This document shows positions 16,457-16,472 of a stretch of DNA of 16,472 bases, piece after piece; position 1 is the stretch's first letter; every line of letters starts with the position of its first letter. A model generated the notes under the pieces. The model was given only the letters and a program-made list of their open reading frames with translations, searched no databases and was not told the origin of the DNA. The DNA lies in the NCBI GenBank assembly GCA_947625585.1, contig CANQOZ010000020.1, positions 1-16,472 on the forward strand. Direction: 5' to 3'. This DNA comes from an uncultured Eubacteriaceae bacterium. Lineage in GTDB: Bacteria; Bacillota; Clostridia; Eubacteriales; Eubacteriaceae. The position numbers were made by a program, and so were the translations under genes.

Positions 16457-16472
16457 AAAAACAGCAAAAATA

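Larger units (their letters stand above)
15708..16472. other. 765-base gene-free stretch with many inverted repeats
   Basis: No convincing protein gene lies here: the longest ATG-started frame noticed is 42 codons (16,038-16,166) with no ribosome binding site. The left part (15,708-16,020) is AT-rich with one long hairpin and no T-run terminator that I can see after the helicase gene. From 16,028 on, perfect inverted repeats occur every few tens of bases, including a promoter-like element near 16,235. No tRNA, rRNA, CRISPR repeat or recognised riboswitch consensus was found. Confidence 0.7.

Noticed and set aside
1..16472. CRISPR array, tRNA or rRNA genes
   Set aside because: No regularly spaced direct repeats and no cloverleaf or rRNA-like segments were seen on either strand.

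Overview
The window is a 16.5 kb piece of a very AT-rich prokaryotic genome that looks like an accessory or defence island. Intrinsic-terminator-like hairpins, purine-rich Shine-Dalgarno sites (for example GAGAGGA before the STAS gene and AAAAGGA before the BrxD-like gene), TTG starts, and the style of the DinB, STAS and antiporter proteins all suggest a low-GC Firmicute, perhaps a gut-type anaerobe. This is an inference: no rRNA, tRNA or other phylogenetic marker is present.

Layout, left to right. (1) 1-1,900: a small STAS-domain anti-sigma-factor antagonist (+) and a convergent Y-family DNA polymerase IV gene (dinB, -), separated by a terminator that should work in both directions. (2) 1,982-8,423: four overlapping genes on + with the gene order, sizes and motifs of a complete Wadjet system: kleisin-like JetA, MukE-like JetB, SMC/MukB-like ATPase JetC and Toprim-type JetD. 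It is followed by a terminator-like hairpin. (3) 8,634-9,941: a stand-alone CPA2-type cation:proton antiporter with its own leader. (4) 10,165-15,707: a tight three-gene operon on + encoding a TerB-N/TerB-C protein with a very basic N-terminus, a BrxD-like (DUF2791-type) P-loop ATPase, and an Lhr/BrxHI-like superfamily II helicase. (5) 15,708-16,472: 765 bases with no convincing protein gene but many hairpins. Its right half has a TATAAT element bracketed by an inverted repeat, followed by a chain of short stem-loops. It is either a small structured RNA or the leader of a gene that starts beyond the window.

How the parts may work together. Wadjet systems recognise circular DNA by SMC loop extrusion and cut it with JetD, so region 2 probably acts against plasmids. 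Region 4 reuses the ATPase and helicase pair found in type 2 BREX, but without the PglZ, PglX or BrxC-class proteins, and joins them to a Ter-type protein. It is the least understood module here and the best candidate for a poorly described DNA-processing or defence system. The structured RNA-like region at the right edge is the second candidate.
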